Positions 1 to 14,196 of a stretch of DNA of 64,000 bases are shown one piece after another. The position numbers were made by a program, and so were the translations under genes. Positions within the stretch are counted from its first letter, which is position 1, and each line of letters opens with the position of its first letter. Location of the stretch: contig NC_080058.1 in assembly GCF_026212465.1 (NCBI RefSeq), forward strand, positions 2,869,501 through 2,933,500. The letters run 5' to 3'. The DNA comes from Amaranthus tricolor. Its lineage: Eukaryota > Streptophyta > Magnoliopsida > Caryophyllales > Amaranthaceae. Under the pieces are notes generated by a model. The model had not been told where the DNA came from. It did not search any database and was given only the letters and a program-made list of their open reading frames with translations.

Positions 1-80
1 ACATCTCTTTTTATATTCTTCTCAGATGAAAAGAGTGTTGCTGTATCTGTCCTTTAAATTGATTTTTATTGCTCGCTCAG

Positions 81-1483
81 AACTCAAGGACTCCGGGTAC
101 TTTGGTCCATGGTAATCAACCTGAAAATAGTAACTTAACTATTGGCCGTGTAACAGCTGGCATTGAATTTAGCCGGCCCCTAAGACCCAAGTGGAGCGGA
201 ACAGCGGGACTTACGTTTCAGGTATCTTCAATGTAGCTTTGTGCTTTTTTAGTTGTGGAAATGGATTGACTTCGTTTGGTTCTCTAAGTGGATTCAGGTT
301 GAACATTGTGTAGTAACTATCTTGGTGAAACTTGCATGAGTTGTTGACTACAACCATCCTGACATTATATTTCCATTAATGCAGCATGCTGGTGTCCGTG
401 ATGAAAAAGGGAACCCCGTTATAAAAGATTTCTACAACAGCGCTCTTACGGCAAGGTGTATATATTTATTATAAACATTAGCTATGCTTGAATCTTGAGA
501 TTCCTTTTTGTTTGTGCTTTCTGTTGTATTTAATGATGGATAATTTTGTGTTTAGTGGGAATACTCATGATAATATGCTGCTTGCCAAAGGCGAGTGTGC
601 CTACACGGGTGACTTAGGATCCTCAATGGTTAGTTTTCTGTTGGAAATAATTGCAAATGTTTCATGCGTATTCTTCTTCTTATATGAATCGTTTATGCAG
701 TTAGTATTAAGCATGGAACAAGGTCTTCCTATCTATCCTGAGTGGCTGTGTTTTAATCGAGTCAACGCTCGTGCCAGGTCAGGGGTGGACATCGGTCCAG
801 CGAATCTTTTTCTCAGGTTTGTTGTATTCCTAACATCCCAATATCATGCTTCTAGCTGAACAAAATTTCACTTGACAATTTTTTTTGTGTTTTTCTCGCA
901 CAAAAATATTGGTTTTCCAGTTTGTCTGGTGGTCATGTGGTCGGTAAATTCCCTCCTCATGAAGCGTTTGCGATCGGTGGTACAAATAGTGTGAGAGGAT
1001 ATGAAGAAGGTGCCGTTGGCTCTGGCCTTTCATACGTGGTGGGCTGTGGAGAAGTTTCCTTCCCTCTGGTACTTCGAATTCTCATCATATTGCCCTTTAG
1101 TTTTTGATGGGATATCTTATTGTTCGTGTTTTCTACGATTTCAATTTTCAGTATGGTCCAGTAGATGGCGCTCTTTTTGCTGATTATGGAACGGATATCG
1201 GATCAGGTTCATCTGTTCCTGGTATGTGCATCTTTTACTATTATTATTCGACTTTAAACTAACAAAGTTTTCATGACATGCTACAATGCAATCTGAGTGA
1301 CGACCTTATTGATTCATCTATTAAAAAGGTGATCCTGCTGGTGCGAGATTAAAACCCGGGAGTGGATACGGCTATGGATTTGGTATCCGTGTCGAGTCTC
1401 CATTAGGTCCTCTACGGTTAGAATATGCATTTAACGACAGACAAGCGAGGCGGTTTCATTTTGGCGTTGGTCATCGGAACTAG
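81..1483 (+). CDS. OEP80: OEP80 (Toc75-V type) chloroplast outer-envelope beta-barrel protein, C-terminal part
   Basis: Seven GT-AG exons join in frame: 81-221, 385-455, 556-628, 701-816, 921-1068, 1152-1221 and 1329-1483 (stop TAG 1481-1483), giving 257 residues. The protein is the C-terminal half of an Omp85/BamA-type barrel. Family hallmarks are visible: the run [20 protein letters not shown], then [36 protein letters not shown] and a terminal FHFGVG motif ending in N, as expected for the last barrel strand. From family knowledge, OEP80 sits in the plastid outer envelope and helps insert beta-barrel proteins there. The N-terminal POTRA domains and the start codon lie upstream of the window; bases 1-80 are the end of an intron. 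Exon phases are consistent throughout and no lesions are seen, so the copy looks functional. The paralogue Toc75-III is less likely because the C-terminal motifs read like OEP80. Confidence 0.93.
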
Positions 1484-2224
1484 CAGCAGTTCTTTCTTGT
1501 TCAATTTGTAACTCATAATACTTACCAAGGTTTTTGTCCTAAAGAAATAGAAATAGGATAGAAAATCAGTCCTCTTCCTCCCCTTTTTGTTTGCTTGGCG
1601 TATAATTGATGATAATGATGATTTGGTTACCTGTGAAAAGGTTGGTCTATTGAATTTTGTTCTATAATATAAGTATATATACACTTGAATTTTTTATTTA
1701 TTTATTTTTTTTGGCTGTTAATATTTTATTTTATCGGTTTCTTCATCTCTTTAAGTTTGCAACATTAATTAAGAAAATTTACTAATGTTGAGAGCTAACA
1801 GGAATATAGGGTTAATATTTTTGGGCGGTTCTTCTTTCTAAACATGTTCACCATTCAACATTTATATCCATTTTTTCTTCTAACCACTTGAATTGTAACC
1901 GATCAATTGGTTCATGTAATGCGTGATCAATTATAATCTTTTAGAATTAAGATTTTGCTATTATTTTTATTTTTCTTTCAATTCATTTTAAGTCGCTAAT
2001 TAGACAAGTAAGGTGAATTTGTAAAAAAAAATTATTCACCACCTTTAACAACATTTCTTTAGTATGAGTTAAAAGTCAATACGATGTTATTAAAATTTCC
2101 TCTACTAAATAATTTTTTTGTATTCAGATTCTTATATGTAGTATAGTAGTTCATGGTACATCTTTATTTGTGAAGGATTAAGCAATACTTCTATAACTAC
2201 TCTGTATAATTATGTTTATACTTA
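1484..2224. other. OEP80 3' flank and AT-rich intergenic DNA
   Basis: This is the expected 3' UTR of the OEP80 gene (to roughly 1680, T-rich with AATATAAG-like poly(A) context) followed by AT-rich sequence. I see no coding exon or RNA gene. Confidence 0.5.
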
Positions 2225-2540
2225 CGGCCCGTTTGGTAGATGGTAATAAACGGTGGTAATGGAAAGGAAAAATTAGTGTAATTTTGGTTGAAAAATCTCA
2301 TAGCTACCTTGATGGTTATGCTTGTCCAACTTCAATCATCTTACTTTCTTTATAAAATTCATTCCAATGCATTATCATTTGGGAGAAGTGGTATTAGGTG
2401 ATAATGGAAATTTATAAACAAAAAACTTGTTTGTGATCAAAGCTTCATTACCATGGGAATGCTACGGAACTTTTAATGAAATTTTACACTATAAATCATT
2501 CCTATTACCATCATTTAGTACCACTAACCAAACGGAAAAT
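2225..2540. mobile_element. Degenerate Tourist-like MITE
   Basis: The left end reads CGGCCCGTTTGGTAGATGG and the right end ACCACTAACCAAACGG, an imperfect inverted pair. The interior is rich in GGTAATGG/CCATTACC-type motifs. The same termini close the better preserved element at 48583-49110. A TTA trinucleotide precedes the left end, but the right end has decayed and no clean target duplication remains. The class (PIF/Harbinger-type) is inferred from the ends only. Confidence 0.6.
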
Positions 2541-5264
2541 ATTAATGTGCAAATAATATTGTTTAAGAGTTAATCAGTAAAAAATGCAGTTAAAAAGAGC
2601 AAGTGTTAGCTAACTAATCAAATATGGCTTTGGGGTCATTATTATGACACATAATATTTTACACATGATTTGATGATAATTTCTAAATTTAATTTAATTT
2701 TTAAGTGATAAAATTAATATTTACATAATTCAAAATATAAAACATTTTTTAATTTAGTATTTAAAGCTTCTTTATTATATATTTATATCCTCATCAACCA
2801 ACATCCCTCGAGATCCAAAGTAATAAAAAAAAAAAAAGTGATGGACATGAGGACAAGCAAAAAAGGATTAAAGAAATGTACACTCGTGCTGGCTTGAATC
2901 TAGATTTGTTTTTTATTAAATCAAGATCAATGGAAACACTATCTCGCCCATCGGCCCATGTTGGTCTACTTTTGCGGCCTTTATTCTTCAAAGTTCTTTG
3001 TTCAATGAAAACTCAACATCATCCATTATTTCTATGTTATATTTCACCATTTTCACTATTTTCATTGTTGGATTTTCTTGTGTACAACTCTACAAAGTGA
3101 GGATTATTGAATATATTTGTTACTTTGTCTATTTTTTTGGTTTTTAATGGAATTTTTTAAATATTTTTTGTTATTTTGTAATAATACATTGTACTTGAAT
3201 TACATAATATATTCAATATTCAATGGCTTTATCACGTTGTACTCTTCACATTATTTAAAAACTTAATTCTTAGGGCTCTCCCTTCCTCCCCTAAAATCAA
3301 AAAGAGTTACAATGGATTGAACTAATGACATATTTAGTTGTCTTTGAATTAACGTTTTTGGAAGTATTCTCTAACTTAACATACTAAGATTAATATAAAT
3401 AGAAATTATGTTGGATAAAGTATGTAGATTTTTTATTATAAATAATTCATTTAAAATGAGTTTGTGTCTATTAAAAAGACCAAATCTTGTTTAAGCTATT
3501 AGGAAATGCACATATATTGAGTTGCTTATCAATGAAAATGTGATAGTGATGATGCACATAAAATTATGTAGTTAAAAATCAATTAGACCAGAGAGTCTAT
3601 ATGTTTGATCAACTCTTTATACACACGTCTCATCTATAATTTATTGATAACATGAACATGCAAGATTAAAAAGTACAATCCAATTACGAAAACCAATTTC
3701 AATCTTTTTTGATTAGTATAACTTAGTCAAAATCCTTTTAAAAGATCTTGTTATATACTACTTCTATGCATTTCAACATTAATAGAGCAATCTCTAAAAA
3801 TCTTAAGGAAGCATACAAGTACACCATGGAAACTCTTTCTAACAAGTTTATAGTACTAGGATTGAAACCCTCAAGGAGTGTTTGTCTCAAATAAAGACAT
3901 GAATTCCTTTTTAGATGATCAAGCAAGTAATATACAATTAGATCAAAACAATAGTATGTGGGTTTATTGTTTTATGTGCTAAATTATATTGGTTAGACCA
4001 ACCTGCAACAATAAAGGTATTTAATGTCCCCCTCCTTCCCTCCTTATGTTTTTGGAAAATGTCACAATTGATTTGGGAATTTGCAAATCCCCAAGATAAA
4101 TTTATATTCCCTATGTGCAAAGATATAGTCTCAAATACAGATGGATGGAAATAAAAAAAAAATAGCAAAACTGATAAATAAGTATTATTATTTTATGGAA
4201 AGGTGAAAGAAATATATAGATGTGACGAAAATGTAAGTTTAATATGTGTGTGAAAATCAAAGAAAAAAGATATAAATCATGATAAAAAATTGAAATGAGA
4301 TAAATTTAATAGGACGAACTGATAAGGAAGATGAGTCTAAGTATAATGGTTTTGTTTGACCTAATTTGATTTTTAACCTTCTTTTCTTCACCTCTGTTTT
4401 GGCTGCTCTCAATATTATAAAATAGTTAGCCATGTCTTATCCAAAACAAGCAGGGTTTTCTTCCCCAAAAGCTTGCCTCCTAAGGCAACTCCCTCCTTTT
4501 CTCTTTCTTTTCTCGAATTGAACTATACTTTTAATTATGTTTTTTCTAACCTAAATAGGGTTTTGAGTTATTTTAGATTTTTTGCGTCTTTAGTAAGGGA
4601 GGTGGAAGACTAATTAAGGTTTTAATTTCTCTCGTAAGAGTAGGAATTATTTGATTACAGTGTATTTTTCCTGTTCTTTCTCTCTAGTGGTACGAATATG
4701 ATCTGTTTGCTATTTTTTCTCTCAAATTTTAATTTTGTGGAATACTAAACTGACAACCATGATTATGATCATATAAGACATCTAAAAACCTAGCTATAGT
4801 ATTTGGTGGTAATAAAGTGATGATAATTTTTGTAGCTAATATGTGAAATCTATAATATATTTGAAAATAAGTAGGTGATAGGTTAATTTCACTGTAATTT
4901 AATGAAATTATGAAATCTCTATAAAATAATCTCCTTATATAGAAAAGTGTTGACTTAATAAAATAAAAAAAGATAATTTTATTTTAGTTTTCTAAAATTC
5001 TTTCTATCATTTAAAATTATATTCTAAGAAAAGATAAACTTCAACTTAATTTTTTTGTGTCTACAAGATAAAAAGGTAAAGAATAAGGAATAAGATAAAT
5101 TCTTATACAGATTTAATTATGACTATTTTAATATACATCAATCTTAAAAATTACTAAATTAGTGATAACTTTTACAAAGAATAAGTGTTCAAGTATAAAC
5201 CTAGATAACTTTGAAATTGATATAGGAGTATTAATTAAATTAAATATTTAATTAAAATTATTTT

Positions 5265-5270
<6 letters not shown>

Positions 5271-5295
<25 letters not shown>

Positions 5296-5296
5296 C
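5271..5296. repeat. (AT)n microsatellite
   Basis: Short dinucleotide run of about 26 bases. Confidence 0.9.
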
Positions 5297-6123
5297 ACTA
5301 ATATTTTTTATATTAATATTTTATTTCAATAAAAAAAATCATATTTGCAAAACATTATTTAACCTCTAGCTAATATGTGATTAGGCAAGTTAATTAATGT
5401 TCTTGGATCCCAATCATGGGTGTCATCAAGTAGTAAACCCTTTTCTTTTTTGTCTAGTTTTCAATTGTGATTTATAATTTTTGTGTATATTGTTATTTTA
5501 AAGCCTTGTTTGTTTCTCATTGGACGGTTTGGCAAGATTTAAGCATTGACTTAAGAAATTAAAATGTTGGGTTTAATGAAGAATGGGCGATGGGACAAGA
5601 ATAGGGACATGAAAAAGCTTTTTATTTGACGATTTTACCTTTTGGGCACGTACACTTAAGTTCCCTAGAATTGTGGGGTGGATATTGAAATCCTGTTGGA
5701 AGTGACTTTGATTTTCTCTAGAATCATTCAACAACTATCAACACAAATATTCAGCTGAAAATAATAAAAACCATCAAATCAAACTTTCACTCTCTATTTC
5801 ATAAAATCTTTCTATTTAATCTACATTATTTTGTATTTTAGGTTCTTTTTTATTTTGTTTTAGGTTTTTGTTTAAAAATATACTCATTATTTTTTAAACT
5901 CATTCATATAAAATATTGCAACTCTTCTAAAATTTCATCCATGCTACTTCAACTTATTTATTTATTATAATATCAAATAATAATTTTTTCGGATTTATAA
6001 AACATTCAATTTTTTCTTTAATGGGAATTAATTCAAAATCTTCAAGAGCAAAATCGCATGTGTTTCATTTCTTTCGTTTAGGTTTACCGGTATAAAAACT
6101 CTTGTAATATACAAATTTGTAAG

Positions 6124-6127
<4 letters not shown>

Positions 6128-6204
<77 letters not shown>
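6128..6204. repeat. (AT)n microsatellite, about 77 bp
   Basis: Uninterrupted TA dinucleotide run. It creates an artefactual Ile-Tyr repeat frame on the minus strand. Confidence 0.95.
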
Positions 6205-6214
<10 letters not shown>

Positions 6215-7092
6215 CTGATTTTTTTATATGATTTTTTCAATACATCACTTTTTCATTCAGTCAAATACATCAAATTTTAGGTTAGATATATAGAATTATT
6301 ATGATAAATTATATAAATACTTTACCTAATTTAGCTCTAATTTTAAAAGTAATTAAAACTAAATTAGGTTAATATTATCATGTAATCAACTTTCCACTAA
6401 AATAATTTTATTTGTCACGACTTTTAAAAAATAATATTTGTTATTTTTCAACATTTTCATTAGTAGGTATGATTTTTAACTTAGGATGTAATTTGATACG
6501 AATCATGCTATAGACAAATAGTTACATTTTACGTGATACTAGCTAATGAATACTCCTCTCATCTTTGTTGACTTGTTTGCTTTACCAAAGAGTGATGACT
6601 TACAAATGAAAGCAAGTGCAACCTTGCAATTTATAAAGGCATATGAGTAGATGTTTATGGCCAAATGAATGAAATATTGGGTTATGACCCACTAATATCT
6701 GGTGGTTCTTTGAGTTAATTTTGGATGCTATAAATTTTACATGTCTAGTCATGAATAATTTGAGTGTAGATTAATTTTTAACTAAATAGGGTTTTTTAAA
6801 AAGGATATTTCATTGTTGATCATTAAATGATAATATTAATTTAAATTAATGAAGAATAAAGTCGCTGCGTGCCTCTATTTCGAATCTCGAATCATGTGAT
6901 GTATCCATAGTATTCAAAACCCCATAACAAGTGATAAGATTAAGTACACAGTTAATAAATATTTTTCATGAAATATTAGCAACTTTGATTAAGGTACTAT
7001 GCGCATGATATTGAATACTTCAAATACGCATCTTCACGTTCTTAACAGAAATAAATCAATATACAACCAAATTTCATTCACATTAGAAAAGA

Positions 7093-7096
<4 letters not shown>

Positions 7097-7162
<66 letters not shown>
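7097..7162. repeat. (AT)n microsatellite joined to GT repeats
   Basis: An (AT)n run is followed at 7163 by (GT)n, and then by a duplicated block of (GT)n plus GCAGGATCAAATAA plus AAAGATTT (about 7163-7230). The array is therefore compound: AT, then GT, then a two-copy minisatellite. Confidence 0.9.
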
Positions 7163-7173
<11 letters not shown>

Positions 7174-9444
7174 CAGGATCAAATAAGAAAGATTTGTGTG
7201 TGTGTGTGCAGGATCAAATAAAAAAGATTTTAAAATAAAAAGAATGAGAAGGATTTTTGCTTTATCACCATATATACATAAAAAGATACTATGTTATAAA
7301 TAAAAAACATTTTAAAAATTTATGTCATAGTATCTTATTGTGTAATAGAGTGACTTTTACAATTATGTATTTTTGGCTCAATCGTGACCATAAATTTTTT
7401 TTATTTTAGTGAAATCATAGATGTAAAGTGCTTTTTACCCTTTTTATTTTCAACATTCTTCTCATTGGATCCATCCCATATATATATATATGGAGTAGAT
7501 TGAATACTTCTTTAAAGTAGTAAAAGTTCATACTCCACCTATTAAACATGGAGTGGCCCATATTTATTTGAAGTAATCATTTGTTGTATCAACCCATATA
7601 TTGCTTATAAGCTTGGTACCTAGTGGGTGCATAATACATGTGGGAGTGGGACTACAAACAAAACTATATGGCATATGCCATGACTTATTAGGCCTCCAAC
7701 ATGATGAATAAAGAGTGGATTTGAGAACAAAGCATATTCATGAATGGGGCTACTCAAAGAGATAGAGATTGAATACAACATGCAAACAACTACAGGAATC
7801 ATATGAAGTATATTTATGTAACATTGTATGTAATATAACCAACATTGTATTGTACTTTTATGTTAACAAAATTATAAAAAGAAAAAATAACATAAACTTA
7901 AAGAAGTGTGACCTTTTTCAATAATTATTTCATGATTTAGTTTATATCAAACACTTCTCATTTTAATTATTAAAATGAAATTAATTCAACAAGATATAAA
8001 GAAAATCGATACAAAAAATACAAAAAATACCCATTTAATCCTTTTATAATTGATAAATACTTTTCTTTTTAGTTATTTTTTTTTTGTTTTATCACAATTT
8101 TATTTTTTCAATATATTCGCAGTGTTTTTATTATTTTTAAGTACACATAATTATTTTTTTTAAATACTTTTTAACCTGTGCGACATCTCCATTACAAAGT
8201 AGAAATTAATGGGGCATATTATGAGATTGCTTATAGAAAAACAATAATGGAGTATATATAATCAATGAGGACAAGTTGGAAGGAAGTTCAATAAATGTTG
8301 AAAACAAATTTGCAGGTGGTATGATCAGATAACTCATCAAAAGAGAAAGGAGGGATTAATAAGGGGTGCCCCATTTCAGTTGGGTATGAGAGAGAAAAAG
8401 AATATAAGAGAAGATGAAGGGAGTGTACAAAATACAATTGTTCCTCTGGCTCTAATTGCATAAGGAATGTCAATCATCCATATTGTCTCCATGCCCCTAC
8501 CTATAGATATTAGATAATCCCTCTTAGGAGTACTACTTACTACTACTACTCTATCTATCTCTTCTGTCATATAGACCCATCACACTCACACTCACACTCA
8601 CATCCACAAAAAGCCTACTTTGAGGAGGGGTCATCAGGGTTCTTTGTGCTTGGGTCCCACTTTATGTTTAAACTTTGAAATAAGGTGTAATCATAATACT
8701 TCGTGTTCTCTCGTCACATAATGTTATTGTGGCCTAAATATAAGACATTCGTAGGCTCGGTCCAAAAGCGTTAATTTGTAGATATACTTGATGAAGTTTA
8801 TTGTTTTTCAAAATCATATATTAGTAGGGGGATTAGATCACGCAATAAATATACAAATCCACAATTTACTATTTTATCAATGTGAGATCTTGTTTCACAC
8901 ACTCTCTATCTTAAGAATTTGTGTTGAAAAAATAAAAATTGTGTTACTCTTACTTTTGGTAATTTTTATTAAATTTGTTTTATTTTTAATTTCGATTATT
9001 ACTTTGATAATATGATTAATATTTGATATTTAATTTTTATTCACATTTTAACTTGGTTTTTAATCTTATCTATATATTTTTTCTACTAGCTATTTTATTT
9101 ATTTTTATTTCTTTTTTTTTTTTTTGACTTTCTCACCAAATACATATAAAGTAAATTTAATGGGACAAAGGAATAACAATAATCATACTTGGAAAAAGTA
9201 TTAGTTGTGCTTTTAGTAATTCAAATTTGATTGATGTGTATAGGTACTAGGTAGATTTGTTATAAACTTTCTAAAAACATTTCGGAAAACATAATATACA
9301 TTGTCCATATTATTGTAGGTGCATTAATTTAATAATATCAGGTATTTCTCAATAATTGTATTTGATTTTATTTATCAAGTAAAAATACCCTTTTAAGTTT
9401 GTGTATACTAAAATAGTATGCACCAATTTCGTATAAAACTTTTT

Positions 9445-9446
<2 letters not shown>

Positions 9447-9506
<60 letters not shown>
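9447..9506. repeat. (AT)n microsatellite, about 60 bp
   Basis: Uninterrupted AT dinucleotide run with no gene context. Confidence 0.95.
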
Positions 9507-9513
<7 letters not shown>

Positions 9514-10988
9514 ATCTAAATAAATGGTATATAACAAATGAGCTATGCCAAGTACGAAGTGTGAGTATATCACAATTGCTATTGCTATGTGTATTGATTA
9601 TATGTCGGAGTACATCCTAACAAATGAAAATAAGCTATGGCTTCAAAATTAAAACAAAATAATTGTTCGATGTCTTGCATGTTTCATCCATTATATTCTT
9701 GATTCCTGAATATACGTTATGTCATTATTTTGAATTTGTTACTGAAAGTGACACTTCTCCTTATAATATATCACTTTAAATTTGTTACTAAAATGATATA
9801 ATCTTCAAATAATATAAAATATAAATATATATCAATAACTAATTCAAAGTGATATAGAAAAATAGTTCACATTACCTACATATATATACTTTGTCTCTTT
9901 CATTGTTCATTATTTAGGTTATATGAGTCTCTCACTACATTTATGTTAGAAGGGACTTTAATTAGTACGGTACGGTGGTGAAGGTGAAGCATAAGGTCAA
10001 GGTCGATATATATCAGTCAAAATTGTTAGACTCAATTATGAGTGGAAAGAGGAGTAGAGATTCTTATTTTCTCATGTTTTAATTAAAATGTTAACTAATT
10101 TTTGCTCAAAGTAATATGTCTTGATAAATTTTAATTATTATATTAATATCGCCTAAATTTTATCTTTAAACTATAATTTGAGATGATGAAACCACTGACA
10201 ATATCAGCTATTTATAATAAATAGAATTATTGATAAGGTAGGTGATTTCATACTGTTTGAAAACTGGTTATAGCCCTTTTCTGTTCATTTTGACATAAAC
10301 TTTTTTTTAACTTAAACCTCCATCCGCTCCATTTCCCTCTTTAAAACTCATTTTTTTTTTTATCCAACCTTAGTTTCCAATGTACATAATTTTTTCTTGC
10401 AACTTCATTTTTAATGTTTTAGACATGATTTTTATTGTTCAATTTTAAATTTAGGGTTTAAATTATATGTCAAACAAACTAACATTATTTATTATGATGC
10501 ACGATAAGTATGATACTCTCTCGTCCCATTTAATTTGCATCATTTGCCATTTTGGTTTGTCCCACTTAAGTTGCATCCACTTTCTTTTAATCTTATCCAC
10601 ACATTTTAATTCTCTTTTAATTTCATCCACATATTTTAACTCTCTTTTAATTTCATCCACATAATTCATTTTCTCTCTTCATTTATTAGAAAAATATCAT
10701 AATATTAAAACTGCACCAGGCCTTTAAAAAATTTGTTAATTTTCGCTCCGCCCCTGCGTGGATAAACTAGTCTTTGGTATCTATCAACTTTATAACAAGT
10801 TTTTTTCTATGGAGTATTTTCTTCACACTTGCTTGCATTGACGATCTACGACTTTATTTTTTCCCGATTTTTATTTGTCGCCACCTTTTTCATTTTATCG
10901 CCACCCCTCGAATGAAATTACGAATTTGCCCCTAGAATTAAAAAAATTACAACTTTGCCATTGGACTTAAAATTTCTTATTTTTATAC

Positions 10989-11278
<290 letters not shown>

Positions 11279-11312
11279 TAAAAAAATTTTTAAAAAAATA
11301 AAAATAATACCA

Positions 11313-11433
11313 GTCGCACAAAAAGTGCGACTGCACCTAGGTCGAGTTGCACAAAAAGTGTGACTGTACCTAGGTCGAGTCGCACAAAAAGTGCGACTTG
11401 ACCTAGGTACAGTCGCACTTTTTTTGCAACTGG
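11313..11433. repeat. Four-unit array of palindromes, 33-bp period
   Basis: Units begin at 11313, 11346, 11379 and 11412, exactly 33 bp apart. Each holds the 19-bp dyad GTCGCACAAAAAGTGCGAC, with small changes in units 2 and 4, and the spacers contain the second palindrome ACCTAGGT. The whole block opens with CCAGTCGCAC and closes with GCAACTGG, so it is also roughly palindromic overall. It should fold into strong hairpins. Function is unknown. Confidence 0.85.
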
Positions 11434-11580
11434 TTTGTTTTTTTTTTTTTTGAATTTCGAATTATAAAATTTCTTTTGTTTAATTAATTTATTTTTAAGT
11501 TATTTTTATTTAAATAATAATAATAATAATATTTAAAAAAATAAATTAAATATAATAATTAAAACAAAAATAATAATTTA

Positions 11581-11609
11581 ATAATAATAATAATAACAAC
11601 CACAATAAC

Positions 11610-11656
<47 letters not shown>

Positions 11657-11693
11657 TAATAATAATAACATAAATAATAATAATTATAATAAC

Positions 11694-11740
<47 letters not shown>

Positions 11741-11760
11741 TAATAATATAAATAAAAATA
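11581..11760. repeat. (TAA)n microsatellite tract, second block
   Basis: Second copy of the trinucleotide tract, with ATG, AAC and ATAA interruptions, inside the internal duplication of the long-TIR element. Confidence 0.9.
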
Positions 11761-11786
11761 ATAAAAAAAATAAAAAAAAAATACCA

Positions 11787-11841
11787 GTCGCACAAAAAGT
11801 GCGAGTGTACCTAGGTCGAGTCGCACTTTTTGTGCGATTGG
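11787..11841. repeat. Two-unit array of the same palindromes
   Basis: Units begin at 11787 and 11820, again 33 bp apart, with the CCTAGG spacer between them. This is the counterpart of the four-unit array in the other half of the internal duplication. Confidence 0.85.
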
Positions 11842-12216
11842 TACTAAATTTTTTTTTTGAAATTTTTTATTTAATTAATTTATTTTTTAAGTTATTGTTA
11901 TTTAAATAAATGTTGTAATAAATTATTTTATTTTAATATAATATTATATTATGATAATGTTGTTATAATAATTAGTTTTGAATTTAAATAATTTATTTGA
12001 ATGTTTAATTAATTTTTAATATAATAATAATATATTAATTAAAATTCAGTTGTTAATTAATTTTTAATATTTTATTAATAATTTTTTTATTAATTTAGTT
12101 GATAATAGTGTTATTAACTTCAATGACAAATTTGTAAATTTTTAAAGTTCAGAGGCAAATTCATAATTTTATTAGGAGGGGGGTGGCGATAAAATGAAAA
12201 GAGTGGCGACAAATAA

Positions 12217-14196
12217 TAATGTTTTTTTTTTTTTCATTTGCTCCTAATAAATCAATAAAAATATACCATAAAACATAAAAATTAAATTCACCAGTATGAA
12301 ATAAAATGAGTTGAGTTATCATAAATATCCAACAGTTAATGAAGCTGTAACACGTTATAAATACATTGGAACCTTGTCAATCAAACTTTACTTGACGCAT
12401 CAACCTTAAATGTAATAATTATAACCAAATGGTCAGATTAGAATGCTGCTTTTGCCTATAAGAATTAGTCCTACTTCCTTCCTTGCATTTTATTTTCTCT
12501 TTACCTTTTTACCATTTTCATCTATAAAAAATTATAAAAAAATATAAGAAGTACTCCCTACATTTTATTGAATATGTCTCAATTACTTTTTGACATTATT
12601 TACTTATTATTTTTTATTTGTATTTTATTCTTAATATATAAATTAAAACATAGTCATGTGAGGTCTTGTTTGATTCATCTCTATACAAAGATTATTAAAA
12701 TCCATTTTTATAATATTTTGTTATGTGTAATAAGAGATATTAAACATTGAATAGATGCATTTAGTGGAATTTAGGTAGTATATAATCAAATATTATATGT
12801 TAGAATAAATATAATAAGATTGATTTAACATTGATACTTCCTCAGTTTCATTATATTTGCTATATTTGATTTTTTACACTATCCAATGTATTATTGTTTT
12901 GATTATTTATATTCTAAACTATGTATATTCAAAATTAAAAATTAGTATTATGAAAATATGTGATTAGAAAATTTAAACAAGATCTCGTTTGATAATATTT
13001 TTTCTTATACATTAGCCGCTTTAAAAAAAAAAATTAAACAATTAACAGTACCTATAATCATTTTGCAATTTTAGTAACTATTTCAAAACGGTGAGAAATA
13101 TAGTAATATATTTATTGTGGCAAACAATGAGAATTTAAAGAGTTATATTTTTTATTATAATAACTAAAGATATTAATATTGGTAAGTGACAATTACAACT
13201 TTAACCTGTTGATTGACAGAACAAGGTTATGTTAGATGCATGCTATATCTCCATCAATCGACTCCTCAGAAAAGATAGTAATTGTAGTTATCTAAGTTTC
13301 TCTTATGTAGCCCCACCTAATCATTTTTGTTTTCCTTTCTTAAACTTTTTATTATTACTATAAATTTATTGTCAATATTTTTACTTTTATCGCCTTTAAT
13401 CCCAACATTTAATTTTGAATGCCAATTGGCAATTAATGATATTTGTTTTTCTAACTATCGTAGACAACAATAAAACTTAAACTATGACTTTCTTTAGAAA
13501 TATGTATTTCATTTCAAATTATAAATGTCAATTATAAAATTGTAAATGTATAATTTGAAAATGTCAAAATTTGTCATGTGATTTTCAAATTAATTCTTAA
13601 CTTTAGCTACTTTTATAACAATACTGAAATCAACTCAAATTTAAATTTGAAGTTTTTTTATTTATCAAACACTAAATTTGATATAATTTTAGATTTTCAA
13701 ATGAGATTATCATTACTAAACATATCATAATCATGTAATTGAAGATATCTATAGATTAAATTGAGCGTGAGTGTGATTACTATGGGTTCCTCTTATAAAA
13801 TTTCTAAAATGTAAAAAAAAATTACTTATTACAAATTATGACTAATTATAAGCTATATACTTCTATCAATTGTAAAATTTACAAAAGAACTTTTACTTCC
13901 ATAATATATAGCATCAACACATTGCATTATCCAATGTAGGACATCATATTTAAAATCCAACCTTTTTATTTTGAAAGGAACTTTAAAATAATTGATTGAT
14001 CAAATTGTCATTTAACATTTGTAACAGGGTAGCAATCGAAAAAAAACTAACAATTTTAATCACACAAATTTCTATATAGAAAAAGTCAAGATCATTAAAA
14101 TCCAAACACATTATTGATTTCATCGTATATAGCATCATGAAAGTTTTTTCTTTCCAAGTAAAAAAGTTGATTTATGATTAAGAAGAATGACAAAGT
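12217..14196. other. AT-rich intergenic DNA with Stowaway-like relics
   Basis: No gene is visible. A repeat relic starts near 12836 (CTTCCTCAGTTTCATTATAT) and runs to about 13015. It matches in order the relics at 24648-24830 and, reversed, 33975-34165. A related end (CTCCCTACATTTTATTGAA) is near 12553. Confidence 0.5.

Larger units (their letters stand above)
2541..10870. other. Gene-poor AT-rich intergenic region
   Basis: No exon structure, known protein motif or RNA gene could be recognised over about 8.3 kb. It holds four long (AT)n tracts (listed separately), a short GT-repeat duplication at 7163-7230, and a Stowaway/mariner-like end near 10505 (CTCTCTCGTCCCATTTAATT) followed by repeats of CTCTTTTAATTTCATCCACA to about 10670. 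The open frames here are low-complexity or chance frames. Confidence 0.5.

Noticed and set aside
488..859. 123-residue open frame as a separate protein
   Set aside because: It reads through OEP80 exons 3 and 4 and the introns between them.
8530..8570. miR156-like sequence (CTCTATCTATCTCTTCTGTCAT)
   Set aside because: The match to the known star strand is broken and no complementary arm lies nearby.
11313..11433. CRISPR-like array (regular palindromic repeats)
   Set aside because: The spacers are nearly identical to each other, the host is a plant, and the array lies inside a transposon; there are no unique spacers or cas genes.
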